From Sulfotelmatobacter sp963788225 (GTDB lineage Bacteria > Acidobacteriota > Terriglobia > Terriglobales > Acidobacteriaceae), in assembly GCA_963788225.1 (NCBI GenBank), contig CAWBGI010000001.1, forward strand, positions 558,001 through 622,000: a stretch of 64,000 bases of DNA, read 5' to 3'. The first letter of the stretch is position 1. Each line of letters opens with the position of its first letter. The notes under the pieces were generated by a model, which ran no database searches, was not told the origin of the DNA, and saw nothing but the letters and a program-made list of their open reading frames with translations. The translations under genes and the position numbers were made by a program. This document shows positions 51,976-60,662 of this stretch, one piece after another.

Positions 51976-54939
51976 TTGCGTCAGAGCGGGGCTAGGCCCC
52001 ATCCTTGTAGGGTGAACTTCTCGGGACGCAACCATCCTTCGAGCCGCCTGGGGCGGCTCGTGCAGCATTTTGCCGGAACTCCAATTATCCGGACCTCCTT
52101 TTTATTGCTCTTGCTGGCATTTTCAGTTCTGCCCGTGGGTTCACTGCCACGGACTGGCGAAATCGCGACGCGTCCGATTCCTGCGGTGGCAATCGCTGAA
52201 AATTCCCCAACGCTGGTAACCGACTTCGCGCAACTCCCCTACCAAGGCTCTCCTCCCGAGATTCCTCAAGACAAGGGAATCCTCGGGCTTCGGCTGATGT
52301 TGCGCAAGCTGGGCACGACCGCGCGGTTGATGCAGACCGTCGCGCATCCCGACGATGAAGATGGCGGAATGCTGACGCTGGAATCGCGCGGGCACGGAGC
52401 CAGCGTTCTGTTGATGACGCTGAATCGCGGCGAGGGCGGACAGAATAAGATCGGCAGCAATCTATCGGACGTGCTCGGTGTCCTGCGGACGGAAGAATTG
52501 CTCGCTTCCGATGAGTATTACGGAGTGCAGGAAAGATTCTCACGCGTGGCCGATTTTGGCTTTTCGAAAAGTGCGGACGAAACCTTCGCGAAGTGGGGTG
52601 GGCACGATATCGCGTTAGGAGATATGGTGCGGGTGATTCGGACTTTCCGTCCAGATGTGCTGGTGGCGCGGTTTTCCGGCACCGCGCGCGATGGACACGG
52701 GCACCATCAGGCGTCGAGCATCCTGACACAAGAGGCGTTCCGGGCAGCAGCTGATCCCAAGAGGTTTCCTGAACAGATCGCGCAGGGTCTTGAACCTTGG
52801 CAGGCGAAGAAGCTTTACATCGGCAATGTGTGTGGGTTCGGGGCCATGACCTGCGACGATGCAAAATGGACGGTCAAGCTCAATACTGGCGAGAAGAGCG
52901 CTGATCTGGGAGAGTCGTACATCCAGTTTGCGATGGAGGGATTGAGACATCAGCTCTCGCAGGGCTCGGGGAACTGGACTGTGGATCCGGGCGACCGGTT
53001 CACGTTTTATAAGCTGGTGGATTCGGCGGAGCCCGAGCGTATAGATGCGAACGGCATGCCGGCTAGCGCGAATGACCAGGGACATGAAAAAGATTTCTTC
53101 GATGGAATTGACACGACGCTGCCCGCGTTGGCAGCGCGCCTGGGGACGGAAGAATCGAAGGTTCCGCAGTTGCGCAGCGAGTTGACGAGGATTGCTGGCA
53201 AAGTGGAAGAAGCCAGCGAGGCCGCGAAAGGTAACGATGCATCGGCCGCGGAACCGCCTCTGTTGGACGTGTTGGCCGGCTTGGAGCGCGCGTACGCAGA
53301 AGTCAGCAAGAGCACTCTCAGCGCGAACACGAAGTCTGATCTGCTGGCGCGATTGAAAGAAAAACGCGAGCAGGCGGAGACCGCGCTCAATGAGGCGCTG
53401 CATATCACGCTTGAGGCAACTACGGTTTCCCGCGTCGATCCAAATGGTCAGCCGGTGAAACAGCGTGCGCCAAAAGAGGCGGACGCAATGACCACCGTTT
53501 CACCCGAGCAGGAGTTTCTGGTAGCAGTTGATTTTCACAATGGATCGAAAGAGCCGCTGGTTATGGCTGGAATGAAGCTGGAGGCGCCAGAGGGATGGGC
53601 AGCAATTTCGAGCAAGACCAAACGATTCTCAGTTGAGTCTGGGCAGGACGCAACGGTCGTCTTTCGCATGAAGGTGCCGACGAACGCAGAGTATACGCGC
53701 CCGTACTGGCATCGCGATGATCCGGAGACGGAGAGCATCAATCACGTCGACAACGAGAAGTATGCGACTTTGCCGTTTCCTCCGCCAGTGCTGCGAGCAC
53801 GGGTGCAATATGCGGTTACGCGTAGGGGCAGAACCATTCAGAACGGCATCACATCGACCGTGGTGACGACGTTTGTGGACGATGCCGGGAAACCCCGCGC
53901 TCGTCCGCTGGCCGTGGTGCCCGCCTTTTCGGTTGCTCTGGAGCCAGGGACGCAAGTGATTTCAACCCACAACGGTGCGGGCTCAACGGTGACGGTAGGC
54001 GTGAGCAGCAATCTAAACCGTGAAGAAAAGGGTGTTCTGCGGTTGGAGTTGCCCGAGGGTTGGCGCTCCGACCCGGCGCAGTTGGCGGTGGAGTTCACGC
54101 GTCGCGAAGAGAAGCGGGATTTCGAGTTCAAGGTATTCCCTGCTGGATTGCAGGAAGGGCGTGCGAAGGTTCGTGCCGTACTTGAAACAAACGGCGAAAA
54201 GTTTAGCGAAGGCTACACGCTGGTGACGCGCGAAGACCTGGGCAGCTTCTACTATTACCAGCCCGCGGTGCAACACGTGAGCATTGTGGATGTAAAAGTG
54301 CCGCATGATTTGAAAGTTGGCTACGTCATGGGGGCTGGCGACGACATTCCTACTGTGCTGAAGCAGGTGGGCATGGATGTGACCTTAATTCCGCCGGAGA
54401 ACCTGGCGAGCGAAAATTTGACCGCGTACGGAACCATCGTGCTTGGGATTCGCGCCTACGATACTCAGAAAGATGTGGCGCGGAATAACCAGAAGTTGCT
54501 CGATTACGTTGCGGCCGGCGGAACGCTGGTAGTGCAGTACAACACCGGCGTCGGAGATTTTAACGCCGGGCACTTCACTCCATACTCCGCGGAACTAAGC
54601 CGGGCGCGGGTTTCGGTGGAGGAGGCTCCGGTCGAAATTCTGGCGCCGGAAGATGGAGTGTTTCATTATCCGAATGAAATCACAGCTCGCGATTTCGACG
54701 GTTGGGTGCAGGAACGCGGTCTCTATTTCATGGACAAGTGGGATGAGCATTTTAAACCGCTGCTGAGCTGTCACGATCCGGGCGAGGACGCGCAGAAGGG
54801 TGGACTGCTGAAGGCGCAATATGGCAAGGGAACCTACATCTACACGGGTTACGCCTTCTTCCGGCAATTGCCGGCGGGAGTTCCGGGGGCGGTGAGGCTG
54901 TATGTGAATTTATTGAGCGCGGGGCATGAGAAGCAGTGA
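51976..54939 (+). CDS. PIG-L family deacetylase with C-terminal amidotransferase-like domain
   Basis: The protein has 987 residues from a TTG; GTG at 52012 is also possible. A signal/anchor ('SFLLLLLAFSVLPVGS', in part) lies at about 40-57. The PIG-L zinc motif is 'AHPDDE' (123-128), with 'GHGHHQAS' further on giving the third His. The family hydrolyses N-acetylglucosamine-type amides. An NEW3-like beta region (about 480-680) and a class I glutamine-amidotransferase-like domain with 'YGTIVLGIRAY' and 'AAGGTLVVQYNTG' follow. It is probably periplasmic and acts on glycans. The last codons and stop are part of a heptamer array. Confidence 0.9.
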   Translation: MRQSGARPHPCRVNFSGRNHPSSRLGRLVQHFAGTPIIRTSFLLLLLAFSVLPVGSLPRTGEIATRPIPAVAIAENSPTLVTDFAQLPYQGSPPEIPQDKGILGLRLMLRKLGTTARLMQTVAHPDDEDGGMLTLESRGHGASVLLMTLNRGEGGQNKIGSNLSDVLGVLRTEELLASDEYYGVQERFSRVADFGFSKSADETFAKWGGHDIALGDMVRVIRTFRPDVLVARFSGTARDGHGHHQASSILTQEAFRAAADPKRFPEQIAQGLEPWQAKKLYIGNVCGFGAMTCDDAKWTVKLNTGEKSADLGESYIQFAMEGLRHQLSQGSGNWTVDPGDRFTFYKLVDSAEPERIDANGMPASANDQGHEKDFFDGIDTTLPALAARLGTEESKVPQLRSELTRIAGKVEEASEAAKGNDASAAEPPLLDVLAGLERAYAEVSKSTLSANTKSDLLARLKEKREQAETALNEALHITLEATTVSRVDPNGQPVKQRAPKEADAMTTVSPEQEFLVAVDFHNGSKEPLVMAGMKLEAPEGWAAISSKTKRFSVESGQDATVVFRMKVPTNAEYTRPYWHRDDPETESINHVDNEKYATLPFPPPVLRARVQYAVTRRGRTIQNGITSTVVTTFVDDAGKPRARPLAVVPAFSVALEPGTQVISTHNGAGSTVTVGVSSNLNREEKGVLRLELPEGWRSDPAQLAVEFTRREEKRDFEFKVFPAGLQEGRAKVRAVLETNGEKFSEGYTLVTREDLGSFYYYQPAVQHVSIVDVKVPHDLKVGYVMGAGDDIPTVLKQVGMDVTLIPPENLASENLTAYGTIVLGIRAYDTQKDVARNNQKLLDYVAAGGTLVVQYNTGVGDFNAGHFTPYSAELSRARVSVEEAPVEILAPEDGVFHYPNEITARDFDGWVQERGLYFMDKWDEHFKPLLSCHDPGEDAQKGGLLKAQYGKGTYIYTGYAFFRQLPAGVPGAVRLYVNLLSAGHEKQ

Positions 54940-54968
54940 TCAGTTGCCAGTCGCCAGTCGCCAGTGAG
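54934..54968 (+). repeat. heptamer array, CAGTCGC unit, over a stop codon
   Basis: CAGTGAT, CAGTTGC, CAGTCGC, CAGTCGC, CAGTGAG run in exact steps. The TGA of the deacetylase gene (54937-54939) is inside the first unit. No complementary arm is seen. Confidence 0.85.
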
Positions 54969-54985
54969 ACCACGATGTTCTAAGA

Positions 54986-55243
54986 ATGAACCGACGCGAG
55001 CAATGGCGGCCTGTTCTGGATGCTGAGGTTAAAAGGTGGAGTGCAAAATCGTGGGCCGAACTCGTCGCTGAGTTGCTGGACGAACAAGCCTACGAGGTTG
55101 AGTTCAACGGCGAACAATACCAGGTCGAGGTACAACTCCTCGAGAACACCGGGAAGCATGTGCACGTCGCAGTGTCTGTTGACGATGGCAGCATTCCTGC
55201 GTCATTCCGACCATTGACCTCAAGCTTCATCCGAGAAAAGTAG
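54986..55243 (+). CDS. small conserved-looking hypothetical protein
   Basis: The protein has 85 residues with a basic N-terminus ('MNRREQWRPVLDAEVKRW') and a beta-rich middle ('YEVEFNGEQYQVEVQLLEN', in part). There is no signal peptide. Its form suggests a small DNA- or protein-binding fold, but I do not recognise it. It starts 17 bases after the heptamer array and lies 17 bases before the permease gene. Confidence 0.6.
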   Translation: MNRREQWRPVLDAEVKRWSAKSWAELVAELLDEQAYEVEFNGEQYQVEVQLLENTGKHVHVAVSVDDGSIPASFRPLTSSFIREK

Positions 55244-55260
55244 TTTGGTCCGACCAACGC

Positions 55261-56730
55261 ATGGGATCTCCAGCAAAACCGGATGGGAGTTCTCCTGGCC
55301 TGATTCGCGGCATGGGCCTGAAAAGCGCGACCGCGCTCAACATGATCGACATGATCGGCGTGGGGCCGTTCATCACCATGCCGCTGGTCTTGAGCGCAAT
55401 GGGCGGGCCGCAGGCCATGCTGGGGTGGATTGCGGGCGCGCTGTTGGCGGTGTGCGACGGACTAGTGTCAGCGGAACTGGCCGCGGCGTTTCCAGGCTCG
55501 GGCGGATCGTATCGCTACCTGAACGAAATTTACGGCCCACGAAGGTGGGGACGGCTGATTTCGTTTCTGTTTATCTGGCAACTTTCCTTCAGCGCTCCCC
55601 TTTCCATTGCCAGCGGATGCATTGGGCTGGCAGGCTACGCCGCGTATTACTGGCCGAGTTTGGAAACCGTTTACGCTGCCCACACTGCGGCATTGCCGAT
55701 TCCCGGGGCAGGATTACTTCAGGTGAGTTGGATTGTGACGCCGGGAACCGCGTTGGCGATTGGCATCTGCCTGTTCACGGTTGTGCTGCTCTATCGGCGC
55801 ATCACAGTCATCGGGCGGCTTTCGAATGCACTGTGGCTGGGCGTGATGGGAACGATCGGATGGATCATCTTCGCCGGACTCACGCACTTCAATGCCGCGC
55901 GCGCATTTGATTTTCCTCCGGGCGCGTTTACGCTCTCGCCCGCGTTCTTCACCGGCTTGGGCGGAGCCTTGCTCGTCGCTACCTACGACTACTGGGGCTA
56001 CTATAATGTTTGCTACCTGGGCGATGAAATCAAAGACCCCACGCGCAACATTCCGCGGGCTCTGCTGCTTTCCATTCTGCTGGTAGCCTGTCTATATCTA
56101 GTGATGAACTTGTGCATCCTCGCTGTGATTCCCTGGCGGGAGATGCTGCAGGCGGGGCATAACAACAGCGGGTTGTACGTTGTATCGCTGTTCATGGAGA
56201 GAATTTACGGACCCTGGGCGGCGCGGCTGGCGACAGCACTGATCATCGTAACTGCTTTTGCATCGGTATTCTCGCTGACGCTGGGGTATTCGCGCGTGCC
56301 GTATGCGGCGGCTTTGGACGGGAATTATTTCCGCGCATTCGCCAAAGTGCATCCCGTGCACCGCTTCCCGCATGTTTCGCTGGTGGCGCTCGGAGTGGTG
56401 GCAGCAGCGTTCTGCTTTCTGCGGCTGAAAGATGCGATCGCGGCCCTGGTCGTGATCCGCCTTGTTCTGCAATTTCTGGTACAGGCGGTCGGATTGATTG
56501 TGTTCCGGGTCACGCAACCGGATGCACCTCGGCCGTTTCGCATGTGGCTATATCCGTTGCCGGCGCTGGTGGCGATTGCGGGATTCCTCTTCATCTTGTT
56601 CGGCCGAGAAAACTGGCAGAAGGAAATGCGGTACGCCGCCGTGATATTGTTGGCGGGCCTTATGATCTTTATGGTGCGAGCTTGGAGAGGCCGGCAATGG
56701 CCGTTTGCCGCCGGTGGCCCTGCTGGCTAG
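55261..56730 (+). CDS. APC-family amino-acid permease
   Basis: The protein has 489 residues with about twelve hydrophobic helices. 'IDMIGVGPFITMPLVLSAMGG' (in part) in helix 1 and 'AAAFPGSGGSYRYLNEIYG' (in part) match the APC superfamily; 'YDYWGYYNVCYLGDEIKDP' (in part) is typical of the LAT/APA branch. It carries an amino acid or amine across the inner membrane, probably with protons or as an exchanger. The substrate is not known. The DinB gene follows after about 90 bases. Confidence 0.9.
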   Translation: MGSPAKPDGSSPGLIRGMGLKSATALNMIDMIGVGPFITMPLVLSAMGGPQAMLGWIAGALLAVCDGLVSAELAAAFPGSGGSYRYLNEIYGPRRWGRLISFLFIWQLSFSAPLSIASGCIGLAGYAAYYWPSLETVYAAHTAALPIPGAGLLQVSWIVTPGTALAIGICLFTVVLLYRRITVIGRLSNALWLGVMGTIGWIIFAGLTHFNAARAFDFPPGAFTLSPAFFTGLGGALLVATYDYWGYYNVCYLGDEIKDPTRNIPRALLLSILLVACLYLVMNLCILAVIPWREMLQAGHNNSGLYVVSLFMERIYGPWAARLATALIIVTAFASVFSLTLGYSRVPYAAALDGNYFRAFAKVHPVHRFPHVSLVALGVVAAAFCFLRLKDAIAALVVIRLVLQFLVQAVGLIVFRVTQPDAPRPFRMWLYPLPALVAIAGFLFILFGRENWQKEMRYAAVILLAGLMIFMVRAWRGRQWPFAAGGPAG

Positions 56731-56823
56731 CGCCTCGCTGCGCTCGTCTGGGCGGCCGAGGCGACCGTCCCCACAGTGGCACTACCGTTGGTTTGCAGCT
56801 TATTACTACATGGAGGAATCATC

Positions 56824-57390
56824 GTGCGGAAGAAACTTGGCTATCTTGCAGTTTGTGTGCTTGCACTGGCGGCAGTTAGTACTGCCCAGGCCACCAAGGG
56901 CAAGGACGAACACCGAACCGTCACGCAAGCGCTGGACAATGCTGTGTCGAACCTCGAGCATGACTTTGTTCCGGCGGCGGAGGCGATGCCGGATGACAAG
57001 TTCGGATTTGCGCCAACCAATGGCGAGTTCAAAGGCGTGCGCACGTTCGCCCAGCAGATTAAACATGTCGCGGCCGTGAACTATGAACTGGCTGCGGCTA
57101 TGTTGGAAGAAAAATCTCCAGTGGAGATCGGCGACGAATCGGGGCCAGCCTCGATCACGACCAAGGCTGAAATCTTGAAGTATCTGAATGACTCCTTTGC
57201 ATACGTGCACAAGGCGATTCAGACAGTCAATGACAAGAATCTCGTGGAAACGGTCAGGAGCCCTTGGGGAGAAGGAAAAGTGACGCGTCTCAGTCTGGCA
57301 ACGAGCGTGGCATGGCACGGATTCGACCACTATGGACAGATGGTGGAATATCTGCGCATGAACGGAATCGTACCGCCGGCCAGTCGATAG
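56824..57390 (+). CDS. secreted DinB-family protein
   Basis: The protein has 188 residues from the GTG at 56824, with GGAGGA 6 bases upstream. A signal peptide ('LAVCVLALAAVSTAQA') ends near residue 22. The four-helix DinB core has His in 'QQIKHVAAVNYEL' and 'AWHGFDHYGQMVEYLRMNG' (in part), the usual nickel/zinc ligands. DinB-like proteins are metal-dependent thiol or transferase enzymes in some cases. The natural substrate here is unknown. It is common as a secreted protein in Acidobacteriota. Confidence 0.88.
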   Translation: MRKKLGYLAVCVLALAAVSTAQATKGKDEHRTVTQALDNAVSNLEHDFVPAAEAMPDDKFGFAPTNGEFKGVRTFAQQIKHVAAVNYELAAAMLEEKSPVEIGDESGPASITTKAEILKYLNDSFAYVHKAIQTVNDKNLVETVRSPWGEGKVTRLSLATSVAWHGFDHYGQMVEYLRMNGIVPPASR

Positions 57391-57402
57391 AGTGAGGACC
57401 AA

Positions 57403-57648
57403 CTAGTGACGGCGGAGGCGACTCTCGCGGCGTTCCTCTTCATCATCAATGCGCGCCGCAGAGATGCTGGAAAGGTGCTGGCGGAAGGTAATGCGGGGCT
57501 CTTTCGCGACGCGGGCAGGGTAGGAGTTGACCGCCTGTAGAAAATCCTGGATCTCCTCCTGAACATCCCCTTGCACGAAAGGTACGTGCGCGCTGCGCGG
57601 TGCGGCGATCTCCGGTGGCTGGACCTGGTGGTGCATCTTTGGCTTCAT
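57403..57648 (-). CDS. small hypothetical protein downstream of thrB
   Basis: The protein has 81 residues from an ATG at 57648. 'VQEEIQDFLQAVNSYPARVAKEPRITFRQHL' (in part) is helical and looks conserved in Acidobacteriota, by memory only. The tail is charged ('RIDDEEERRESRLRRH'). It lies 180 bases downstream of thrB on the same strand. It has no known domain. Confidence 0.5.
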   Translation of the reverse strand: MKPKMHHQVQPPEIAAPRSAHVPFVQGDVQEEIQDFLQAVNSYPARVAKEPRITFRQHLSSISAARIDDEEERRESRLRRH

Positions 57649-57828
57649 CCTAACCCATCCCCAAACTCGGCTTGATCTTCCACGAAGCGGCGACCCGTAT
57701 GTCGCTATAAACACCTGGGGGGCGGTTAAGTTTCTGTCTGGGGAAGAATAAGCAAACATATCCGGAATAGCTTGGCGCCGTAAATGGCACTTTTGTGGCA
57801 GCTTCGATGTTTCGGTAAGTTCGTGCGA

Positions 57829-58764
57829 TTAGCGCCGTGCGCCGCGCCGGGAAATCGAAGTGAGAAGCAACTCGGCACGGAGTCCGCTGCGCGAGAGATG
57901 GGCGGCCACCGATTCGCGTGTCTTGTAAGCAGCAGAGCGGGGATCGAGGAAAACGATGACCGAGGGACCCGCACCGCTCAAGGCTACGCCGAGCACGTCC
58001 CGTTCCCCAGTCAATTCCTTCAGACACGGCAGCAGAGGGCACAGGGCAGCGCGGTAAGGCTGATGGAACCGGTCTTCGAGTGCGGCGGAGAGCAAGTCGT
58101 GACGGCCTTGCGTGAAAGCGGCCAGCAGGAGCATCGAGTTTTGTATGTTCGCAACGGCATCGGCACGAGAATACTGCGCGGGCAGCACACGTCGAGCTTC
58201 TTCGGTGGATAAGGCTTGGCCAGGAATGGCAAGAAGCAGAGGCCACTTCCCTTTTGGGCGGATGCAGACCACCTGAGCCTCGGCCTCACCGGACATGCGG
58301 GCGACGGTAAGACCGCCCATCCAGCAGGCGGAAGCGTTATCGGGATGGTGCTCGCGGCGTGAAGCTTCTCCGATAATCTGAGCGTCGGTCCAGCGCAAAT
58401 GGCCGAAGTGATTCGCAAGCGCGATGCCGGCAAGGCGGGCGGCGGCAGATGAACCGCAGCCCTTGCCGATCGGAATGTCGTTCTTAATACTCAGCGATAG
58501 TGGGATGACCTGCGCCCCGTGCGCTTGCAGAATCTCGCTATAGGTGCTGAGGATGAGGTGATTCTCCAGGCATCGGCAGATTTCAGCGTCACGTCCGCTA
58601 GCCGTGATAGAGAAAACGGGCGCGGGCCGGGCATCGATAGTAAGGTAGAGGTCCATTGCCAATGCAGCGGCATCGAACGCTGGGCCCAGATTTGCAGATG
58701 TGGCTGGGAGGATGACGTGCAGCGCAGCTCGGCCGCGAGTCTTTTTGCCCTTCTTCTTAAGCAT
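57829..58764 (-). CDS. thrB: homoserine kinase
   Basis: The protein has 311 residues of the GHMP kinase family. 'LPATSANLGPAFDAAALA' is the N-terminal GHMP motif, 'PIGKGCGSSAAARLAG' is the phosphate-binding loop, and 'GVALSGAGPSVIVFL' is the third motif. It phosphorylates homoserine, and threonine synthase then uses the product. Its ATG overlaps the end of thrC by 8 bases, so the two are coupled. The N-terminal 'KKKGKKTRGR' is a basic extension. Confidence 0.92.
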   Translation of the reverse strand: MLKKKGKKTRGRAALHVILPATSANLGPAFDAAALAMDLYLTIDARPAPVFSITASGRDAEICRCLENHLILSTYSEILQAHGAQVIPLSLSIKNDIPIGKGCGSSAAARLAGIALANHFGHLRWTDAQIIGEASRREHHPDNASACWMGGLTVARMSGEAEAQVVCIRPKGKWPLLLAIPGQALSTEEARRVLPAQYSRADAVANIQNSMLLLAAFTQGRHDLLSAALEDRFHQPYRAALCPLLPCLKELTGERDVLGVALSGAGPSVIVFLDPRSAAYKTRESVAAHLSRSGLRAELLLTSISRRGARR

Positions 58765-60148
58765 TCGGGTACATTGCGTCGGACTTCTCTGCCTGCTCCA
58801 AGGTCTTGATCACGGCGTCCAGAGTTGCATCAATGACAACAGGAGGATGGCGGAGCTGATTCAGCTTCGCGCTTTCCTGCTCGTCCGCAGAGCCCTGAAA
58901 AAGAGTCCCGCGGTGAAAATCCATGGTGAAGTCGGGGTCCTTGAGCAAGTTTCCCGTGAGGACCAGGACTACGGTCTCTTCGCGCTTCACGAATCGCTGC
59001 CGCAGCAATTTCTTCAGACCAGCCAGAGTAACCGCAGAGGCTGGCTCACAGCCAATTCCTTCTGCACCGATTTCGGCTTTGGCTTGCGCGATTTCGAGTT
59101 CGCTCACCTGTTCGCACGCGCCCCCGGTTGCCTGGAGAACTTTTACAGCTTTTTCCCATGACGCGGGGTTGCCGATACGGATCGCTGATGCCCGGGTTTC
59201 GGCTTGCACGCTGACCAGACGCTTGCCTCCGGCTTCGCGCAGAGTACGAACCAGAGCGTTGGCGCCCTCGGCTTGAATCACAGACAACTTCGGCAGACGG
59301 GGTATGAGGCCGATCTCGAGCATCTCCAGCAGAGCCTTCCCTATCGCAGAACTGTTGCCGAGGTTGCCGCCGGGCACGATGATGTGGTCTGGCGGTTCCC
59401 ACTCGAGTTGTTCCATTAATTCGAGCGCGAGAGTTTTCTGGCCTTCGAGGCGGAACGGATTAATCGAATTCAATTGGTAGACCGGGGCGCGCTGGACAAG
59501 TTCTTGCAGCAGCCTGAGGCAGCCGTCGAAATCGGTCCGAAGCTGGCAGGTGAGCGCACCGTAGTCGAGCGCCTGCGATAGTTTGCTCCAGGAAATTTTG
59601 CCTTCTGGCACGAGGACGAGGCTGCGCATGCCGCCGCGCGCGGCATAGGCCGCCATGGATGCCGATGTATTCCCGGTAGAAGCGCACGCTACCCATTTGT
59701 ATCCGGCCTGGCGTGCGAAGGTGGCCGCGACCGTCATCCCGGCATCTTTGAACGAACCAGTGGGGTTCATGCCTTGATGCTTGGCATACAGGCGAGCGAC
59801 GCCAGTGGCGCGGGAAGACTGTGGAAGTTCGTAAACTGGCGTGTTGCCTTCCCGCAGTGTGATGACGTTCTGCTCAGGCGCGGGCTCGGGCAGAAGCTCA
59901 CGGAACCGCCACACGCCGCTAAGATCGAGGGCTTCGTTCAGCGTGCGGCGCTCCCGCCACAGGGATTTCAAAGCCGTGGGACTGCGGGAATTCCACGATG
60001 AATCAGTGATCTCCAGCAAGTTGCCGCAATCCGGGCAGCGGAAATCCTGAGCAGCCGAATCGGCGATTGATCCACAGCCGATGCAGCGGAAACGAAACGT
60101 ACCTTGGCTGGATTTCGAACCTTTCTCAGAAGTGGTGGAAGAAGGCAT
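58757..60148 (-). CDS. thrC: threonine synthase
   Basis: The protein has 463 residues from the ATG at 60148. An N-terminal zinc ribbon (C22, C25, C38, C41) is followed by the fold type II PLP domain, with Lys134 in 'GSFKDAGM' as the Schiff base and 'VPGGNLGNSSAIG' as the phosphate loop. It converts O-phosphohomoserine to threonine. The zinc-ribbon form is common in Acidobacteriota and Archaea. Its stop overlaps the thrB start. The cupin gene lies 12 bases upstream on the same strand. Confidence 0.94.
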   Translation of the reverse strand: MPSSTTSEKGSKSSQGTFRFRCIGCGSIADSAAQDFRCPDCGNLLEITDSSWNSRSPTALKSLWRERRTLNEALDLSGVWRFRELLPEPAPEQNVITLREGNTPVYELPQSSRATGVARLYAKHQGMNPTGSFKDAGMTVAATFARQAGYKWVACASTGNTSASMAAYAARGGMRSLVLVPEGKISWSKLSQALDYGALTCQLRTDFDGCLRLLQELVQRAPVYQLNSINPFRLEGQKTLALELMEQLEWEPPDHIIVPGGNLGNSSAIGKALLEMLEIGLIPRLPKLSVIQAEGANALVRTLREAGGKRLVSVQAETRASAIRIGNPASWEKAVKVLQATGGACEQVSELEIAQAKAEIGAEGIGCEPASAVTLAGLKKLLRQRFVKREETVVLVLTGNLLKDPDFTMDFHRGTLFQGSADEQESAKLNQLRHPPVVIDATLDAVIKTLEQAEKSDAMYPNA

Positions 60149-60159
60149 GGAAGGAAAGA

Positions 60160-60621
60160 CTATCTCTGGCCTCGCAGATATTGGTCGGTCTTGTTGATCC
60201 AATCGGCGCGGGGAGGATTGAACACATCCAAATCCACCGTGTCTTCGAGCGCCTCGGCCTTGTGCGGCATGTGGGCGGGAATGCAAAGTACTTCGCCGGC
60301 GTGGACGACAATCTCCCGGCCACCGATCCAGAATTTCAGCGCCCCATCGAGAATATAGGTGAGTTGCTCGTTATGGTGGCTGTGCTCGGGAACGATGCAG
60401 CCTTTTTTCAGCAGCACTCGCGCCAGCATAATTTCCTGCCCCACGACGAACTGCCGCTGCAAAAGCGGGTTCAGGTCTTCCAGCGGAATTGTGTGCCAGG
60501 GAACGTGTTGGGGCGGATGCTCACTGGCGGCGTGTTTCGTGACGGCGCGTTGCGCGCGGGAGTGCTTCGTGCTTTTTGCCTTTTTGTCAGCGGAGGTTTT
60601 GGTTTTCAGTTTCTTCGCCAT
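60160..60621 (-). CDS. cupin-domain protein
   Basis: The protein has 153 residues with a Lys-rich N-terminus (about 1-30, probably disordered). The cupin motif is 'PEHSHHNEQLTYILDG' (metal His/His/Glu) and 'VVHAGEVLCIPAHMPHKAE' (in part) with the fourth His. It may bind a metal or small ligand. It lies 12 bases upstream of thrC, so it may be co-transcribed with the thr genes. The substrate is unknown. Confidence 0.88.
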   Translation of the reverse strand: MAKKLKTKTSADKKAKSTKHSRAQRAVTKHAASEHPPQHVPWHTIPLEDLNPLLQRQFVVGQEIMLARVLLKKGCIVPEHSHHNEQLTYILDGALKFWIGGREIVVHAGEVLCIPAHMPHKAEALEDTVDLDVFNPPRADWINKTDQYLRGQR

Positions 60622-60662
60622 GAAAGTCGCTCCCGGCTTCGTAGCAGTGAAGCCGCCTCGTT

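Noticed and set aside
8853..54968. Heptamer arrays as CRISPR
   Set aside because: The repeats are 7 bases, contiguous and without spacers, and no cas genes are present.
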